A stretch of 64,000 nt of DNA. Source: a beta proteobacterium CB. GTDB taxonomy: Bacteria > Pseudomonadota > Gammaproteobacteria > Burkholderiales > Burkholderiaceae. The translations under genes were made by a program, and so were the position numbers. Under the pieces are notes generated by a model, which ran no database searches, had not been told where the DNA came from, and saw only the letters and a program-made list of their open reading frames with translations. Positions within the stretch are counted from its first letter, which is position 1. Every line of letters begins with the position of its first letter. Positions 13,509-22,590 of this stretch are shown piece after piece. The stretch covers positions 930,001-994,000 of the forward strand of contig CP004348.1 in the NCBI GenBank assembly GCA_000342265.1, in the 5' to 3' direction.

Positions 13509-14096
13509 ATGAAAACAACCCTACTAGTTTATCTTCACGGCTTTCGTTCATCTCCAAATTCAACTAAGGCGGTGATGACTGGCGAAGCGGTGAGGGCGCT
13601 TTCAACAACAGATAACAAATATGAATGGTATTGCCCGCAATTACTGGCATCACCAAGAGAAAGTATGGATATGGTAGTTCGGTATATCGATCAATCTCAG
13701 GCTGATCGTCTGGTAATTATTGGATCATCATTAGGCGGCTTTTATACCAACTATCTGGCTGAAAAATATCAATGTAAGGGTGTTGCACTAAATCCTGCTG
13801 TTTATGCAGCGAGAGAACTGGAGCCGCATGTTGGCATGATGACGGCATATGACAGCGAAGAACCATTTGACTTCAAGGCTGAATACATTGATGAACTGCG
13901 CGCATTGCAAGTGAAGTGCATCACCAATCCAGAGCGTTATTTTTTAATTGCAGCCAAGGGGGATGAACTTCTTGATTGGAAAGAAATGGTTACTTTTTAT
14001 TCTGGTGCCAAGCAATTAATTCTGGAGGGAAGTGATCATGGAATTGCTGACTACGCTGATCATCTTCCGGCAGTGATTGAATTTATCGAGCATTAA
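13509..14096 (+). CDS. YqiA-like esterase (alpha/beta hydrolase)
   Basis: A 195-residue protein of the UPF0227/YqiA family. It opens with LVYLHGFRSSP (oxyanion region), has the nucleophile elbow GSSLGG (about residues 74-79), an acidic residue in AAKGDELLDW and the catalytic His in EGSDHGI. The size and motifs match E. coli YqiA, an esterase on acyl-CoA-like or palmitoyl substrates. The gene lies just beside the extra holB fragment; its 5' region up to 13453 is only 55 bp, so the duplication may have changed its promoter. The DUF3108 gene overlaps its end. Confidence 0.88.
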   Translation: MKTTLLVYLHGFRSSPNSTKAVMTGEAVRALSTTDNKYEWYCPQLLASPRESMDMVVRYIDQSQADRLVIIGSSLGGFYTNYLAEKYQCKGVALNPAVYAARELEPHVGMMTAYDSEEPFDFKAEYIDELRALQVKCITNPERYFLIAAKGDELLDWKEMVTFYSGAKQLILEGSDHGIADYADHLPAVIEFIEH

Positions 14097-15105
14097 TGTT
14101 TTGATTGATTTCTTCGGCAATCTGATTCAAGTTGTTCGCAGAAAATCTCTGTGGATTCTGATTGCTGCAATTTTTCTATCTGTATCTGGTCACCTGATTT
14201 TGTTTTTTGGACTACCGTTTATTTCCTTCGGCAGCCCTCCACCTATTGCTGAAGATTTGATTATCAAAACAGAGCTTCGTGTAGAGCCCCCTAAAAAAAT
14301 TCAACTGACAAGCGCCCCAAAGAAAAAATCAGCACCAAAAAAATCCAACGCGGTTTCTTCCGATCCTTTGCTAGCTCAGGGCCAAGGAGAGCAGGGTGCA
14401 GTTGGTAATCAATCCGGTCAAGCCTTTCGCCTTCCCGAATCTGGCACCTACTATTTTGATGCTTATGTTGATGGACAGCTTTATCAAACAGCGCAGTTGG
14501 ACTGGATCACGGAAGGCAACAACTACCGCCTTTACATCAACATTCCTTACGCTGTAGTTGGCCCATTTGTCTTTGAATCGCGTGGCTCCGTTGATGCATA
14601 CGGAATAGCGCCATCGATTTACTGGACGCAACGTGGTACCAAGCCACCTCGTTATTCCAGATTTGACCGAGATCAGAGTGGGGCGGGCAAGATGCACTTC
14701 TCTGAAAAACCCGATTTCACGCCAGATTTATTACCGGGAACTCAGGATCGTTTTAGCCTCATGTTTCAATTTGCCTCCCTTTTAAATGGCAGCGACAAGA
14801 TTGATGAAGCAGGGGGCATTAGAGCGCTTCCTGTTGTTGACTACAACACCTTGGAAATGTGGCAGTTTAAAAGCTATGGTGAGACTGAATCGGAAGATAT
14901 TCCTAGCTTAGGTAAGTCGGTGAATCGTCGTTACGCCCTCATGCAACGTGAAAACGACCCATACAAGCGTCAAGTGGATATTTGGCTTGCTAGAGACCTC
15001 GACTGGCTGCCGGGTAGGATGCGATCCCTGGAGTCCAACGGACGCGTTTTAGAGCTGGTATTCAAGCAGAAAGCGCCAGTAGATCGAGCTAAGCTCATCA
15101 ATTGA
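14077..15105 (+). CDS. DUF3108 domain protein
   Basis: A protein of about 342 residues with an N-terminal membrane anchor (about residues 25-50), a lysine/proline-rich linker (PPKKIQLTSAPKKKSAPKK) and a C-terminal beta-rich DUF3108 domain (about 120-340), so most of it should lie in the periplasm. Function is unknown; family members are found in betaproteobacteria. No ATG fits the start: the first usable codon is TTG at 14077, overlapping yqiA by 20 bp, with another TTG at 14101. The overlap suggests translational coupling to yqiA. Confidence 0.75.
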   Translation: MNLSSINVLIDFFGNLIQVVRRKSLWILIAAIFLSVSGHLILFFGLPFISFGSPPPIAEDLIIKTELRVEPPKKIQLTSAPKKKSAPKKSNAVSSDPLLAQGQGEQGAVGNQSGQAFRLPESGTYYFDAYVDGQLYQTAQLDWITEGNNYRLYINIPYAVVGPFVFESRGSVDAYGIAPSIYWTQRGTKPPRYSRFDRDQSGAGKMHFSEKPDFTPDLLPGTQDRFSLMFQFASLLNGSDKIDEAGGIRALPVVDYNTLEMWQFKSYGETESEDIPSLGKSVNRRYALMQRENDPYKRQVDIWLARDLDWLPGRMRSLESNGRVLELVFKQKAPVDRAKLIN

Positions 15106-15133
15106 GCTCTAAAACATGAAATCAGGCGGTTTT

Positions 15134-15673
15134 TTAGAATCCAGACCCTGATTTTGGGCTTTGATTGGATCGACCCAGTAAGGCACCCATCATTGAATAA
15201 AGCGCTGCGCCAGACATTGAGACGGCAAAGATGCCTGTGAATGAAATGATGATTGGCAAGATTCTCCATTGCTCAGACAGGCTATAAGTACCAAATCCCA
15301 CGGTGGTATACATTTCACCAGCGAAATAGAAGGTCTGTGGATTGGTTGGAAACACCTGCAAAGCAACGCAGATATAAGTCCAAGCCACGATTTCCGCTAA
15401 ATGGCTGGCAATAATCAACAAAATTGCGATGAAATACGACAAGAAATTAGCTAAATAAACTCGTTTGTTTTCTAGCTTTTGATCTAACCAATGAAATGCA
15501 CCGGCAATCATTAGCACTGCAATCCCATGAAATGTCAGCATGAGACATGCCAGGAGCAAAACAAACCAAATCTGACTGCTGCCCATATCCGTATTGATCT
15601 CAGCAAACATGTTGCTGAAACTGGGCAGACTTTGAAAGCCGGGGAGTTTGCTTATGTGGTCAAGTATGTACAT
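15134..15673 (-). CDS. Potassium channel-like membrane protein
   Basis: A 179-residue protein with three clear hydrophobic segments (about 33-61, 73-105 and 137-163). The pore loop before the last segment carries TTVGFGTY (about 123-130), a variant of the K+ selectivity filter TVGYG with Phe for Tyr. This is the two-transmembrane ion-channel fold with one extra N-terminal helix. No RCK/TrkA-N or cyclic-nucleotide domain is present. Ion specificity is inferred from the filter only. It converges on the DUF3108 gene. Confidence 0.75.
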   Translation of the reverse strand: MYILDHISKLPGFQSLPSFSNMFAEINTDMGSSQIWFVLLLACLMLTFHGIAVLMIAGAFHWLDQKLENKRVYLANFLSYFIAILLIIASHLAEIVAWTYICVALQVFPTNPQTFYFAGEMYTTVGFGTYSLSEQWRILPIIISFTGIFAVSMSGAALYSMMGALLGRSNQSPKSGSGF

Positions 15674-15756
15674 GTAGCGCCTGTATCAAGCCATTTATTG
15701 ACTGTGATTTCTTATTTGACATAATAATGATTATACGCAATAAGCACTAATGTAAT
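15674..15756 (-). promoter_or_regulatory. Leader with candidate promoter for the channel gene
   Basis: On the minus strand a perfect TATAAT box lies at 15735-15730, about 57 bases before the channel start codon. No good -35 box is found at the usual distance. Confidence 0.3.
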
Positions 15757-16458
15757 TTATGTGGGAGACTTCTTCGGGCCACCTGGATATGGTTGCTTAT
15801 ACAGCTTCTGCCAGCGTGACATGAGTCCATCACGAATATCATCCTTGCCAAATAGCTGAGCCACATCAATTGCTGTATAGCCCTCATGATTACGCATACG
15901 TAAATCAGCACCGTTATCTAACAAGAATTTAATCAACTCATCATTCCCAGAACCAATTGCCATCATTAGAGGCGTTGTTTCGCTTGGGCTTAAGGCGTTA
16001 ATCATGGCGCCATTAGCTAATAAAAACTGAACGATCTGCAGGTGTCCATTGGTGGCCGCATAGTGAATGGGCGCCCAGCCAGATTTGTTAACGGCAGCCT
16101 TTTTGTCTAAAACCAAAGTCTTTACAAGTGAGAAATCACCATCAAATGCAGCCATCATTAGCGGATTTTCACCGCTTTTATTGGCTAGATTCACGTTGGT
16201 AGATGGGTTTTCAAGCAGTAAATTAGTTACTTTCGTTGATTTATCGCGAATAGCGACAATCAGCATGGGATTGCCTTTTGGATCTAGTGTGTTTGGCCCA
16301 ACACCCGACTTGATGAGTGACTGAACCTCTGAAACATCATCAAACTTCGCTGCCTTGGTGAAATCATCAACTTGACCAGCAGTTTGGGCTAAAACAAGGC
16401 TAGAAAAACATAATACGTAGGCACTTATAGCAAGATTTAATTTAAATGAATTTCTCAT
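15757..16458 (-). CDS. Ankyrin-repeat protein, exported
   Basis: A 233-residue protein with an N-terminal signal peptide (cleavage near LAQTAG) followed by about five ankyrin repeats, seen in repeating patterns such as GWAPIHYAATNGHLQIVQFLLANGA and TPLMMAIGSGNDELIKFLLDNGA (given in parts). It probably makes protein contacts in the periplasm; the partner is unknown. The start overlaps the tatD stop by 4 bp (ATGA), so it is cotranscribed with tatD. Confidence 0.87.
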   Translation of the reverse strand: MRNSFKLNLAISAYVLCFSSLVLAQTAGQVDDFTKAAKFDDVSEVQSLIKSGVGPNTLDPKGNPMLIVAIRDKSTKVTNLLLENPSTNVNLANKSGENPLMMAAFDGDFSLVKTLVLDKKAAVNKSGWAPIHYAATNGHLQIVQFLLANGAMINALSPSETTPLMMAIGSGNDELIKFLLDNGADLRMRNHEGYTAIDVAQLFGKDDIRDGLMSRWQKLYKQPYPGGPKKSPT

Positions 16459-17243
16459 GAAATCGTTCTATTTATATGAAAACATTGAAAAAAATTATTA
16501 GAAGTCTGCTCTGCCAGTAATTCAACAGGAACACCCTTCAGGTCGGCAACAAATTCACCTACCTTAGATACCCAAGCAGGTTCATTGGTCTTACCCCGAT
16601 AAGGAATTGGGGCTAGATACGGAGAATCCGTTTCAATGAGCATACGATCTAAAGGAACTTGTTTGCAGGTTTCTTGAAGGTCTTTGGCGCTCTTAAATGT
16701 CACAATCCCTGAAAATGAGATGTAAAAGCCCATTTCCATGGCCGCCTTGGCAACTTCAGTAGATTCTGTAAAGCAGTGCATCACCCCGCCAATTTGGTCG
16801 GCACCCTCCTCTTTCAAGATTCGAAGGGTATCAACTGAAGATGAGCGGGTGTGGATGATGAGGGGCTTTTTAGATGCAATAGCAGCTCGTATGTGAGTCC
16901 TAAATCGTTCTCTTTGCCATTCCATGGATTCATAGCTGCGATCACCCATACGATAGTAATCGAGCCCCGTTTCACCAATAGCGACGATTTTGGGATGTTT
17001 GGCCTCTTGAATTAAGAATTCAAAGCTAGGCTCCGGAGTCTCTTCGTAGTCAGGATGCACGCCAACAGAGGCATACAAATGGGCGTGATCCTCGGCAAGC
17101 TTTCTTACTTTAGGAAAGTCGGGGATATCTACCGAAACGCATAAAGCATGGCTGACCTTACAGGCAGCCATATTGGACAAAACCTCAGGAAGACGAGTTT
17201 GAAATTCAGGAAAATCGAGATGGCAATGTGAGTCTATAAACAT
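16455..17243 (-). CDS. TatD-family metal-dependent hydrolase
   Basis: A 262-residue TIM-barrel hydrolase. Metal-binding motifs are DSHCHLDF at residues 4-11, GETGLDYYR near 90, HTRS, HCFTES and ETDSPYLAP near 204-212. The family comprises Mg-dependent DNases/exonucleases, and this size and motif set fits the TatD/YcfH group. It lies 11 bp after holB, as ycfH does in many proteobacteria, which favours YcfH over TatD itself. Confidence 0.9.
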   Translation of the reverse strand: MFIDSHCHLDFPEFQTRLPEVLSNMAACKVSHALCVSVDIPDFPKVRKLAEDHAHLYASVGVHPDYEETPEPSFEFLIQEAKHPKIVAIGETGLDYYRMGDRSYESMEWQRERFRTHIRAAIASKKPLIIHTRSSSVDTLRILKEEGADQIGGVMHCFTESTEVAKAAMEMGFYISFSGIVTFKSAKDLQETCKQVPLDRMLIETDSPYLAPIPYRGKTNEPAWVSKVGEFVADLKGVPVELLAEQTSNNFFQCFHINRTIS

Positions 17244-17254
17244 GACTCACCATT

Positions 17255-18400
17255 TTAGTCTTCAAATACCTGCTGGTATTGAGAAAGCAATGCCTCTAGC
17301 TGAATGCGGGTAGCTAGGGGGTGGTTTTCATGACGTCGTGCCTGTATCAGAGACTTCCAAAAGCGCAGTAACTTGGGCAGGCGCGCTTGTTGCGCAAGGC
17401 TCTTAATGACGGCCTCATGCTTTGGGTAATAGCGAGGCGAACCCATTTGGGCGCAACTTTGCAAGTCAGAGACCCACCGTTGCATGGTGGCCAACAAAAC
17501 TGAATAGCGCGCTTTTTGGGTCTTATCTGCCGCATCTAACCAATTAATTCTGGCGCCTTGTGACATCGACTGTAATAAGTAACGCGATGCTTGGATGGCA
17601 ATGGTGAGCTCATCTTTTTCATCCTGATTATGGTGGGCAATTAAAGAGTCTAAAACTGCATATGGCGCCCCACCCTGCTCGTCATAAATGGATTCGATAT
17701 CACCATCGCTCATTTTTAAGCCCGGCGTCTTGCTCAGCTCAGAGCGCAACCAATTTAACCCCGTAATACGATCTGGTCGTGGTGCGGACAATAAACGGCA
17801 ACGCGAGCGAATTGTTGGCAACACTCGATCTAAGCGATCTGCCAGCAAGATAAAAATTGTATTTTTTGGCGGCTCTTCGAGAGACTTCAGCAATGTGTTT
17901 GCGGAGTCTGATCTCAGCATCTCCAATGGGTAAACCAAAATCACACGATTACCGCCGCGATGCGAGCCAATAGAGAGGCCTTCGATTGCACTACGAGCAT
18001 CTTCAATGGAAATACTTTTCTTTTCTTTTTTCTCGGGAGCGTCACCATCACCATCAGCTTGACTAGCCTTGGATTTTTTTGATGGCTCAGCGTCTGAATC
18101 AAAATCGCCGTGAGGCAGTAGCTTGCGATGCGTTTCAGGTACAAGTGCAATAAAGTCTGGGTGGTTACCAGAGCCAAACCACCGACAGGCTTCACATTGA
18201 TTGCAGGGCTTTGATCCGGTAAATGTTTCACACAGGAGTGCCTTGGCCAATTCAATGGAAAACTCAAACTTGCCAATCCCTGATTGACCATGAATCAAAA
18301 CTGCACTGGGAAATGCACTCAGATCTATGCCGTCCCAGATAGGCTTAAGCCATGGCGCAATATTCTTGTCTGACACTTGTGGAAACATCATGTCACTCAT
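17255..18400 (-). CDS. holB: DNA polymerase III delta' subunit
   Basis: HolB is the delta' subunit of the clamp loader. The 381 residues contain a degenerate P-loop (HGQSGIGKFEF, about 37-47), a zinc ribbon with four Cys (CETF...CNQCEACRW, about 57-73), an acidic insert (about 100-125, with DGDGDAPEKKEKK), the SRC sensor motif (IRSRCRLL) and the helical C-terminal domain. tmk lies 0 bp upstream and tatD follows, as in other proteobacteria. Residues about 211-372 are duplicated as an identical DNA segment 4.3 kb away, but this copy is complete and is taken as the working gene. Confidence 0.95.
   Translation of the reverse strand: MSDMMFPQVSDKNIAPWLKPIWDGIDLSAFPSAVLIHGQSGIGKFEFSIELAKALLCETFTGSKPCNQCEACRWFGSGNHPDFIALVPETHRKLLPHGDFDSDAEPSKKSKASQADGDGDAPEKKEKKSISIEDARSAIEGLSIGSHRGGNRVILVYPLEMLRSDSANTLLKSLEEPPKNTIFILLADRLDRVLPTIRSRCRLLSAPRPDRITGLNWLRSELSKTPGLKMSDGDIESIYDEQGGAPYAVLDSLIAHHNQDEKDELTIAIQASRYLLQSMSQGARINWLDAADKTQKARYSVLLATMQRWVSDLQSCAQMGSPRYYPKHEAVIKSLAQQARLPKLLRFWKSLIQARRHENHPLATRIQLEALLSQYQQVFED
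17283..17768. repeat. Direct repeat copy B (486 bp) inside holB
   Basis: This is the source copy: it is part of an intact gene and covers all but the last 28 bp of the C-terminal coding region. The partner is 12968-13453. Homologous recombination between the two would remove yqiA, the DUF3108 gene, the channel, the ankyrin gene and tatD. Confidence 0.95.
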
Positions 18401-19039
18401 TTAAAGATTGATCTTTAATGATTCGATCTCTTTCCAGATCGCTTCCGGGGTTTGAGTGGCATCAACCAAATAAAAGCGTTTTGGATCTTCCTTTGCTCTA
18501 CGCAGATATTCTTGACGAACTTTTTCAAAAAAATCTAAGTCCATCTTTTCAAATTTATCAGGCGCTCTTACCTTAGATCTTCTCGCTTCAGCAACTGATC
18601 CAGGCAGATCAAATAAAAATGTCAGATTGGGCTGAAGTAATGAACCGTCAGGACGACCTTGAACCCACTGCTCCAAACTATTTAACTTCTCCAAACTCAA
18701 GCCACGACCACCGCCTTGATAAGCAAAGCTAGCATCCGTGAAGCGATCGGAGATGACAATCTTCCCAGCTTTTAATGCTGGCTCTATTACTTGTGCAATA
18801 TGTTCGCGACGAGCAGCAAACATGAGTAATGCCTCGGTTTCTAAATTCATCGGGGCATCCAGCAATAAAGCGCGGAGCTGCTCGCCTAATTGCGTGCCAC
18901 CAGGCTCGCGAGTCATGACAACTTCACGATCAGGATGGTGCTGTTTGATTAAGTTACAGAAGGCTTCAATATGCGTGCTTTTGCCAGCACCATCAATACC
19001 CTCAAAACTAATGAAATAACCTGGAAATTGAGCTGTCAT
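18401..19039 (-). CDS. tmk: Thymidylate kinase
   Basis: Tmk phosphorylates dTMP to dTDP for DNA synthesis. The 212 residues show the P-loop [11 protein letters not shown] near the N-terminus, TREPGGT, the [17 protein letters not shown] lid-side motif and the [10 protein letters not shown] region. It is placed between mltG and holB, the usual order, with its stop directly abutting the holB start. Confidence 0.97.
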   Translation of the reverse strand: MTAQFPGYFISFEGIDGAGKSTHIEAFCNLIKQHHPDREVVMTREPGGTQLGEQLRALLLDAPMNLETEALLMFAARREHIAQVIEPALKAGKIVISDRFTDASFAYQGGGRGLSLEKLNSLEQWVQGRPDGSLLQPNLTFLFDLPGSVAEARRSKVRAPDKFEKMDLDFFEKVRQEYLRRAKEDPKRFYLVDATQTPEAIWKEIESLKINL

Positions 19040-19047
19040 ATCGATTG

Positions 19048-20121
19048 CTAAAAATTTGTTTTAGAGGGAGTGGTACGTTTACGTTGAAATTGATCAACAG
19101 CACTTTCATGCTCTTTTAAAGTTTTGGAAAAGTGACTGCTGCCATCACCACGCGCTACAAAATACACCGCATCACTTTTTGCGGGATGAACCACCGCCTG
19201 AAGAGACTCTTTGCTTGGCATTGCTATAGGTGTTGGCGGTAAACCTTTGTGCATATAAGTATTGTAGGGACTGTCCTTGCGTAAATCTGTTTTTCTCAGA
19301 TTGCCGTCAAATTTCGGGCCAATGCCATAAATTACGGTTGGATCGGTTTGTAATGGCATCTTTAAATTGAGGCGGTTTACAAAGACCGCTGCAACCAGAG
19401 TTCTATCGCTAGAGCGACCAGTCTCCTTTTCGACTATTGAGCCCAAAATAAGCAACTCGTAAGGCGTTTTGATGGGAGATCTAGCATCCCTTTGCTCCCA
19501 GGCGCTTGCTAGCTGCTTTTGCATGGCCTGAGAAGCCCTGCGATAAATTGAAATGTCTGAGTCATCTGGATCAAATAGGTAGGTATCTGGATAAAAAAGG
19601 CCCTCATCGCCTGGGTAAGAAAGGCCGATAGTATTTAAGAGCTCCTTAGAGCTCATCCCTTTTGTCTGATGAATCAGTGCCGGGTGATTATCAATCAAGC
19701 CTCTAAGTTGCCATATAGTCATCCCAGGGATGATCGCCACGCTCTCACGAACCCGATCACCACGTGCAATTTGTAACAAAACTTTTCCCAAGCTGGCACG
19801 GGGCGCAAGCAAATAGGTGCCCGGTTTTAGCTTGGAGGCAACAAACAGTGCCCTTGCTGCAATCTGAACAGTTGCAATATTTGTAGATACACCTTGATCT
19901 GATAATTGTTTTGAAATCGAAGATAAGCCCGATTGAGGTGCGATCTTGACCTTGTAAGAAGCTCCCTCTGGGGTATTTGATATGGATGGCACTACGGGCC
20001 ATAAAAAAATTACCCCATATAGGATGGCAATCAGGGCAACCAGGCAAAGCGCATAGGGTTTCCATGTGCCACGATTTGAATGCTTTATAAAAAGAGTTCT
20101 TCTCTGAAATTTTCCGCTCAT
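19048..20121 (-). CDS. mltG: Endolytic murein transglycosylase MltG
   Basis: MltG cuts nascent glycan strands in the periplasm and so sets their length. The protein has a single membrane anchor (about 20 residues after the start, [19 protein letters not shown]), a LysM-like segment and the YceG catalytic region with [14 protein letters not shown], where the Glu is catalytic. The C-terminus has the [16 protein letters not shown] signature. Several starts are possible: the ATG at 20121 gives 357 residues; ATG at 20142 overlaps the ygfZ start codon on the other strand; the frame is open to 20175. The choice between 20121 and 20142 is uncertain. Confidence 0.93.
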   Translation of the reverse strand: MSGKFQRRTLFIKHSNRGTWKPYALCLVALIAILYGVIFLWPVVPSISNTPEGASYKVKIAPQSGLSSISKQLSDQGVSTNIATVQIAARALFVASKLKPGTYLLAPRASLGKVLLQIARGDRVRESVAIIPGMTIWQLRGLIDNHPALIHQTKGMSSKELLNTIGLSYPGDEGLFYPDTYLFDPDDSDISIYRRASQAMQKQLASAWEQRDARSPIKTPYELLILGSIVEKETGRSSDRTLVAAVFVNRLNLKMPLQTDPTVIYGIGPKFDGNLRKTDLRKDSPYNTYMHKGLPPTPIAMPSKESLQAVVHPAKSDAVYFVARGDGSSHFSKTLKEHESAVDQFQRKRTTPSKTNF

Positions 20122-20140
20122 CAGGCTATGATAAAAGCTC

Positions 20141-21148
20141 ATGACCCAAAGCCCAGAAAACACCCAAATGCCCACTACCAGCCTGAATTATGGATTTACC
20201 CCTCTACCTGATTGGGGCCTTATCCTGGTGGAGGGGGCCGATGCCGCCACCCTACTCCAAGGTCAATTGAGCAACTCTGTTATTAGCCTGAAGCGGACAG
20301 CCTGGGGCGAAATTGCATATGGACTAGATTCAGTTCGTTTGGTCGGCTACTGCAACCCCAAAGGACGACTTTTAGCTAGCGCTTGGCTGGGTTTATTCCC
20401 AGAATCGACTGATTCGGATGACCGTTTTGCACTCTTTATTTCCAAGGACATAGCAGCCAGCACTGCCAAGCGATTATCGATGTACGTGCTGCGCTCAAAA
20501 GTAAAAGTAGTGGATGCATCAAATGACTGGGAAGTTTTCGGCTCCTATCAAAATGCTGGAAGCGAAGAAACGATAGCCCCGCTAAAGGATTCCATCGGAT
20601 TGCGAATGCCAGATGTCTTGGATCAAGATCAATCCTTTCAACGAGCCCTTTTTGCTAAAAGAAAAACAGAGTCCGCCAATCCGTCAGTTGATCAGATCTC
20701 ACTCAGTCAGTGGAATTCCTTGGAGGTATTGAGCGCAATTCCACGCATCGTACTGGCAACCCAAGAGCAGTTTGTGCCACAAATGATTAACTTTGAATCC
20801 GTTTCGGGCGTGGATTTTAAGAAGGGTTGCTATCCAGGCCAGGAAATTGTTGCCAGGAGCCAATATCGTGGGGCAGTAAAGCGCAGGCTGCAACTCGCGC
20901 ATACAAGCTCTAGCGCATCTTCACTAGAGCTAGCCAAGCCTGGTGTGGAATTATTTCAAGTGGGTGATGCGAGTCAGCCATGCGGTATGGTGGTTCTTGC
21001 TGCTGCCAACCCCGTAAATTCAGATCGCATTGATCTTCAGCTTGAGTGTAAGTTGGATGCCCTTGAGGCAGGAGAAATTCATCTAGGTAACTGTGATGGC
21101 CCTGTGTTACAAATAGATCATCTGCCCTATCATTTATTAGAAATTTAA
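20141..21148 (+). CDS. ygfZ: YgfZ-like folate-binding protein
   Basis: A 335-residue protein of the YgfZ/GcvT family, which helps in maturation or repair of iron-sulfur enzymes in a folate-dependent way. The signature KGCYPGQEIVARSQYRG is present at about residues 226-242, including the conserved Cys. It starts divergently from mltG, the usual neighbour arrangement in betaproteobacteria, and the two 5' ends are extremely close (the alternative mltG ATG shares two bases with this ATG). Confidence 0.92.
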   Translation: MTQSPENTQMPTTSLNYGFTPLPDWGLILVEGADAATLLQGQLSNSVISLKRTAWGEIAYGLDSVRLVGYCNPKGRLLASAWLGLFPESTDSDDRFALFISKDIAASTAKRLSMYVLRSKVKVVDASNDWEVFGSYQNAGSEETIAPLKDSIGLRMPDVLDQDQSFQRALFAKRKTESANPSVDQISLSQWNSLEVLSAIPRIVLATQEQFVPQMINFESVSGVDFKKGCYPGQEIVARSQYRGAVKRRLQLAHTSSSASSLELAKPGVELFQVGDASQPCGMVVLAAANPVNSDRIDLQLECKLDALEAGEIHLGNCDGPVLQIDHLPYHLLEI

Positions 21149-21173
21149 TCTCAACCAATTAATCCATTTTGTT

Positions 21174-22031
21174 ATGTGCCTAATTCTCTTCGCCTGGAAA
21201 TCTCATCCAGATTACCCTTTGGTAGTCGCGGCGAATCGGGATGAGTTTTACGAGCGTGACACTGATCCTATGGGATGGTGGTCGGAGCACCCTCACCTAT
21301 TGGCCGGTAAGGATCGGGCTGATGTTTTGGGTAGCCCAGGAACCTGGCTTGGCTTTACTAAAACTGGCCGCTTTGCTGCACTGACTAATGTCAGATCGCC
21401 AAGCGAAAAAAATCCTGACTCAAGAACCCGTGGCGAGCTCAGCCTTCGCTATCTGACGGGGCACCACAAACCACATGCTTACATACAAGAAAATTCCAAG
21501 CGGTTCGAACAATACAACGGCTTTAATTTATTGATGGCGGATCTGAGTGATCCAGCGAATAGCGAAATGCACTGGGTGAGTAACCGCCTTATGATGGGTC
21601 AAAATATTCGCCCAAGAAAAGTGTTTCCTGAGCAAGCGCTCAACCCTGGAGTCTACGGTTTATCTAACGCCATGCTTGATACCCCGTGGCCTAAAGTCAA
21701 TCACCGAGTAGCTGCATTTGCTCAAACGCTAGCAATGGATAGTGGTCAGCTTAAAAATGCAGACCACTATTTACGCGTATTGGCTGACACGCATGAAGCC
21801 AGCCCTCAGGAGCTGCCTAACACTGGCGTGAACCCAGATTGGGAGAGAGCTCTATCAGCTGCATTCATTAAGACCCCCTCTTACGGGACGCGCTCGAGCA
21901 CTGTTTTGCGTGTTCGCAAAGATGGTCAATTTGAGATGGTGGAAAGACGCTTTGATGCTAACGGCACAGTGGGCCATGATGTCGTCACTGGGGAGTTGAG
22001 TGCCGCTTCAGGATCAAACCTTTCCGTCTAG
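21174..22031 (+). CDS. NRDE/TANGO2-family protein
   Basis: A 285-residue protein opening with MCLILFAW and the NRDE motif (VVAANRDEFYERDTDP, about residues 18-33), the marks of the NRDE/TANGO2 family. The Cys at position 2 resembles an N-terminal nucleophile. In eukaryotes the family has been tied to lipid and heme handling; the bacterial role is not settled. It lies 25 bp after ygfZ on the same strand and may be cotranscribed. Confidence 0.88.
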   Translation: MCLILFAWKSHPDYPLVVAANRDEFYERDTDPMGWWSEHPHLLAGKDRADVLGSPGTWLGFTKTGRFAALTNVRSPSEKNPDSRTRGELSLRYLTGHHKPHAYIQENSKRFEQYNGFNLLMADLSDPANSEMHWVSNRLMMGQNIRPRKVFPEQALNPGVYGLSNAMLDTPWPKVNHRVAAFAQTLAMDSGQLKNADHYLRVLADTHEASPQELPNTGVNPDWERALSAAFIKTPSYGTRSSTVLRVRKDGQFEMVERRFDANGTVGHDVVTGELSAASGSNLSV

Positions 22032-22050
22032 GCGCTCAACAAACGCTGCA

Positions 22051-22536
22051 TTATTTTTGCTGGCGTGAATCTTCGTTGATTACGCGTTCGCCGTTTGCAT
22101 TTTTAGCTGCCAGTCTCTTTATAAACTGAAACGTCCCTGTTGACATGCAGCAGATTTCACCTTGGTCGTTATAAAGCTTAGCCTCACAAAAAGCCATTGT
22201 TGCAGTACGTCGAACAGTATCTGCCTTTACGCGCAAGATGCCATTTGCAGCCTGCATAAAATTATTCTTCATTTCGACAGTCACTACGCTACGATCACTG
22301 GGATCGCTAGAGCGAGCGGCAACCGCCATGGCAACATCCATCAGGGTAAGCAATACACCGCCATGAGCTACATCCCAGGTATTGGTATGCTCGGGCTTGA
22401 GGGCTAGAAGTATTTCTCCTTTACCCATTTCAGCGCTGATAAGACGCACGCCAAGCAGCTTTAAAAAAGGAACATTAAGCTCTTCACCCAGATTGGCAAG
22501 CTGAGTTGCCGCATTCAGTTGTACTTTATTTGTCAT
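22051..22536 (-). CDS. PaaI-type hotdog thioesterase
   Basis: A 161-residue single hotdog-fold protein. The motif NTWDVAHGGVLLTLMDVAMAVA (about 51-72, given in part) with HGG and a following Asp is the active site pattern of PaaI/YdiI-like acyl-CoA thioesterases. TVEMKNNFMQAANG is the usual core strand. The natural substrate cannot be told from sequence. The gene is single, convergent with the NRDE gene and divergent from selO. Confidence 0.87.
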   Translation of the reverse strand: MTNKVQLNAATQLANLGEELNVPFLKLLGVRLISAEMGKGEILLALKPEHTNTWDVAHGGVLLTLMDVAMAVAARSSDPSDRSVVTVEMKNNFMQAANGILRVKADTVRRTATMAFCEAKLYNDQGEICCMSTGTFQFIKRLAAKNANGERVINEDSRQQK

Positions 22537-22590
22537 AGGGTCATTCTAGAGGCTTCTGCGACGCTTGTGAATTACCCATAGAATACAAAT

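Noticed and set aside
15716..15721. Plus-strand TTGACA near the channel gene as a promoter
   Set aside because: No -10 box at a proper distance, and it would drive antisense transcription into the ankyrin gene.
12968..17768. Composite transposon bounded by the 486-bp repeats
   Set aside because: The repeats are holB coding sequence without inverted ends, transposase or target duplication.
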